Source of the DNA: Changchengzhania lutea
GTDB lineage: Bacteria > Bacteroidota > Bacteroidia > Flavobacteriales > Flavobacteriaceae
Length of the DNA stretch: 64,000 bases
Direction: 5' to 3'
Assembly: GCF_006974145.1 (NCBI RefSeq)
Contig: NZ_CP039456.1
Coordinates: forward strand, 3,472,499 to 3,536,498
Shown: piece by piece, positions 62,988 to 64,000 of the stretch
Layout: each line of letters starts with the position of its first letter
Numbering within the stretch: the stretch's first letter is position 1
The notes under the pieces: model-generated
Told to the model about the DNA's origin: nothing
What the model saw: only the letters and a program-made list of their open reading frames with translations
The model's database searches: none
Translations under genes and position numbers: made by a program

Positions 62988-63983
62988 TTATAAATGTTTC
63001 CAATACCATTTGACAGCTTCTTTTATACCGTCATTAATATTGTATTTAGGGTTATAGTTTAATAATTTTCTAGCTTTATCTACAGAAGCCAGCGAGTGAG
63101 GGATATCGCCAACTCTATTTTCGCGATGTTTTATTTCTATATTTTGGATTGAATCATCAAATGTAGAAAGGTGTTCTTTTAATAATGTTGTTAATTCTAA
63201 TAATGTTGTTCTGTCTCCGTAAGCTACATTATAAACTGTATTTAATGCATTTTCGTTATTAGTTGTTATAGCAAGGATATTCATTTGTATAACATTCTCT
63301 ATATAAGTAAAATCTCTTGAGTAACTACCATCTCCATTTATTATAGGAGATTCATGATTAATAAATTGCTTTACAAAGAGAGGAATTACAGCAGCATATG
63401 CACCATTTGGGTCTTGTCTTCTACCAAATACGTTAAAATAACGTAGTCCAATAGTATCTAATCCGTAGGCCTTTTGAAAAATATCTGCATAAAGCTCATT
63501 AACATATTTTGTAATGGCGTAGGGAGATAGTGGTTTACCTATAATATCTTCAACTTTTGGTAAGGCTTCATGATCTCCATAAGTTGAGGAACTAGCAGCA
63601 TAAATAAAACGTTTAACTCCCGCATCTCTAGCCGCAACAAGCATATTGAGAAAGCCAGAAATATTAACATCATTAGTTGTAATAGGGTCATTAATTGATC
63701 TTGGTACAGATCCTAAAGCTGCTTGATGTAATACATAATCGACATTTTTGCAAGCTTTTTTACAATCGTCTAAATTCCTTATATCGCCTTCTATTAATTT
63801 AAAGGAATTATTAGTTAAGAAAGGTTCAATATTTTTTCTTTTGCCTGTAGAAAAATTATCAAGACAAACAACCGAGATATTATTATTCAATAATATTTCA
63901 CATAAGTTAGAACCAATAAAACCAGCTCCTCCAGTAACTAGAATTTGTTTGCCACTTAAAATTTTTATTTGTTCTTCAGTCAT
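62988..63983 (-). CDS. SDR-family UDP-GlcNAc 4-epimerase (WbpP/TviC-like)
   Basis: 331 residues. ILVTGGAGFIGSNLCEILLN binds NAD, YAASSSTYG carries the catalytic serine/threonine and SPYAITKYVNELYADIFQ the YxxxK pair. RRQDPNGAYAAVIPLFVKQF is characteristic of WbpP-like epimerases. It interconverts UDP-GlcNAc and UDP-GalNAc (or the uronic acids). The ATG at 63983 is 17 bases from the window edge, so the operon probably continues upstream. Confidence 0.88.
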   Translation of the reverse strand: MTEEQIKILSGKQILVTGGAGFIGSNLCEILLNNNISVVCLDNFSTGKRKNIEPFLTNNSFKLIEGDIRNLDDCKKACKNVDYVLHQAALGSVPRSINDPITTNDVNISGFLNMLVAARDAGVKRFIYAASSSTYGDHEALPKVEDIIGKPLSPYAITKYVNELYADIFQKAYGLDTIGLRYFNVFGRRQDPNGAYAAVIPLFVKQFINHESPIINGDGSYSRDFTYIENVIQMNILAITTNNENALNTVYNVAYGDRTTLLELTTLLKEHLSTFDDSIQNIEIKHRENRVGDIPHSLASVDKARKLLNYNPKYNINDGIKEAVKWYWKHL

Positions 63984-64000
63984 TTATTTAGATTTGGGGT

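Noticed and set aside
1-64000. tRNA, rRNA or CRISPR loci
   Set aside because: No cloverleaf-like segments, rRNA signatures or repeat-spacer arrays were noticed while reading both strands; this was not a computed search.

Overview
The window reads as a marine-type member of the Flavobacteriaceae (Bacteroidetes). It is AT-rich and lacks clear Shine-Dalgarno sites. Many promoters fit the Bacteroidetes pattern TTG-N17..23-TAnnTTTG. The gene content also fits: a type IX secretion (T9SS) C-terminal domain, a K-E-E surface-lipoprotein signal, DUF4834 and DUF3667 proteins, a serine-palmitoyltransferase-like enzyme, a YfhO protein and an ECF-type sigma factor followed by a 48-residue ORF. Family names come from recalled sequence signatures; no database search was run.

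0-24 kb is mostly core chromosome. A 5'-truncated Spt-like enzyme converges on a GNAT-like protein that may be a ceramide synthase. Next come an outer-membrane protein, DUF4834, YfhO, a glycosyltransferase and a first flippase, then two secreted paralogues built on a 17-residue repeat, DUF3667, UvrA, a sigma factor with its small partner ORF, a cysteine-free endonuclease III, a Bcp peroxidase, a large unknown protein and an MBL-fold hydrolase. An XRE regulator, an M14 carboxypeptidase and an Lrp/AsnC regulator follow. The XRE and M14 promoters carry the same TTACA-NN-TGTAA palindrome.

24-38 kb is a glycan-decoration block. The plus strand has MBOAT and SGNH O-acetylation proteins, a NodU-type carbamoyltransferase and two tandem methyltransferases. 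The minus strand has GT4, ATP-grasp, a CapK-like ligase, an initiating sugar transferase, a NeuD-like acetyltransferase and an unusual FAD-oxidoreductase/FemAB-like fusion.

38-45 kb encodes three surface or secreted proteins. Two are closely related right-handed beta-helix proteins, one a lipoprotein with a surface-export signal. Between them lies a leucine-rich T9SS cargo with three near-identical 573-bp tandem repeats.

45-53 kb is a mobile-DNA junkyard. It holds an IS200-type (RAYT-like) transposase with hairpins and a truncated sister, a decayed phage tail gene beside an intact beta-helix tailspike, an IS1595-type element with a perfect 8-bp target duplication, an ISAs1-type element with a nonsense mutation, and an IS5 fragment.

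53-64 kb is a minus-strand capsule/O-antigen operon: WbpP-like epimerase, UDP-glucose dehydrogenase, TviB/WbpO-like dehydrogenase, GT8, GT4, GT2, EpsG-type polymerase, Wzx flippase and GT4. It probably makes a uronic-acid-containing polymer that the decoration block could modify. The strongest candidates for unexplored biology are the FAD-FemAB fusion, the sharing of the beta-helix fold between tailspike and host surface proteins, and the XRE/M14/Lrp module.
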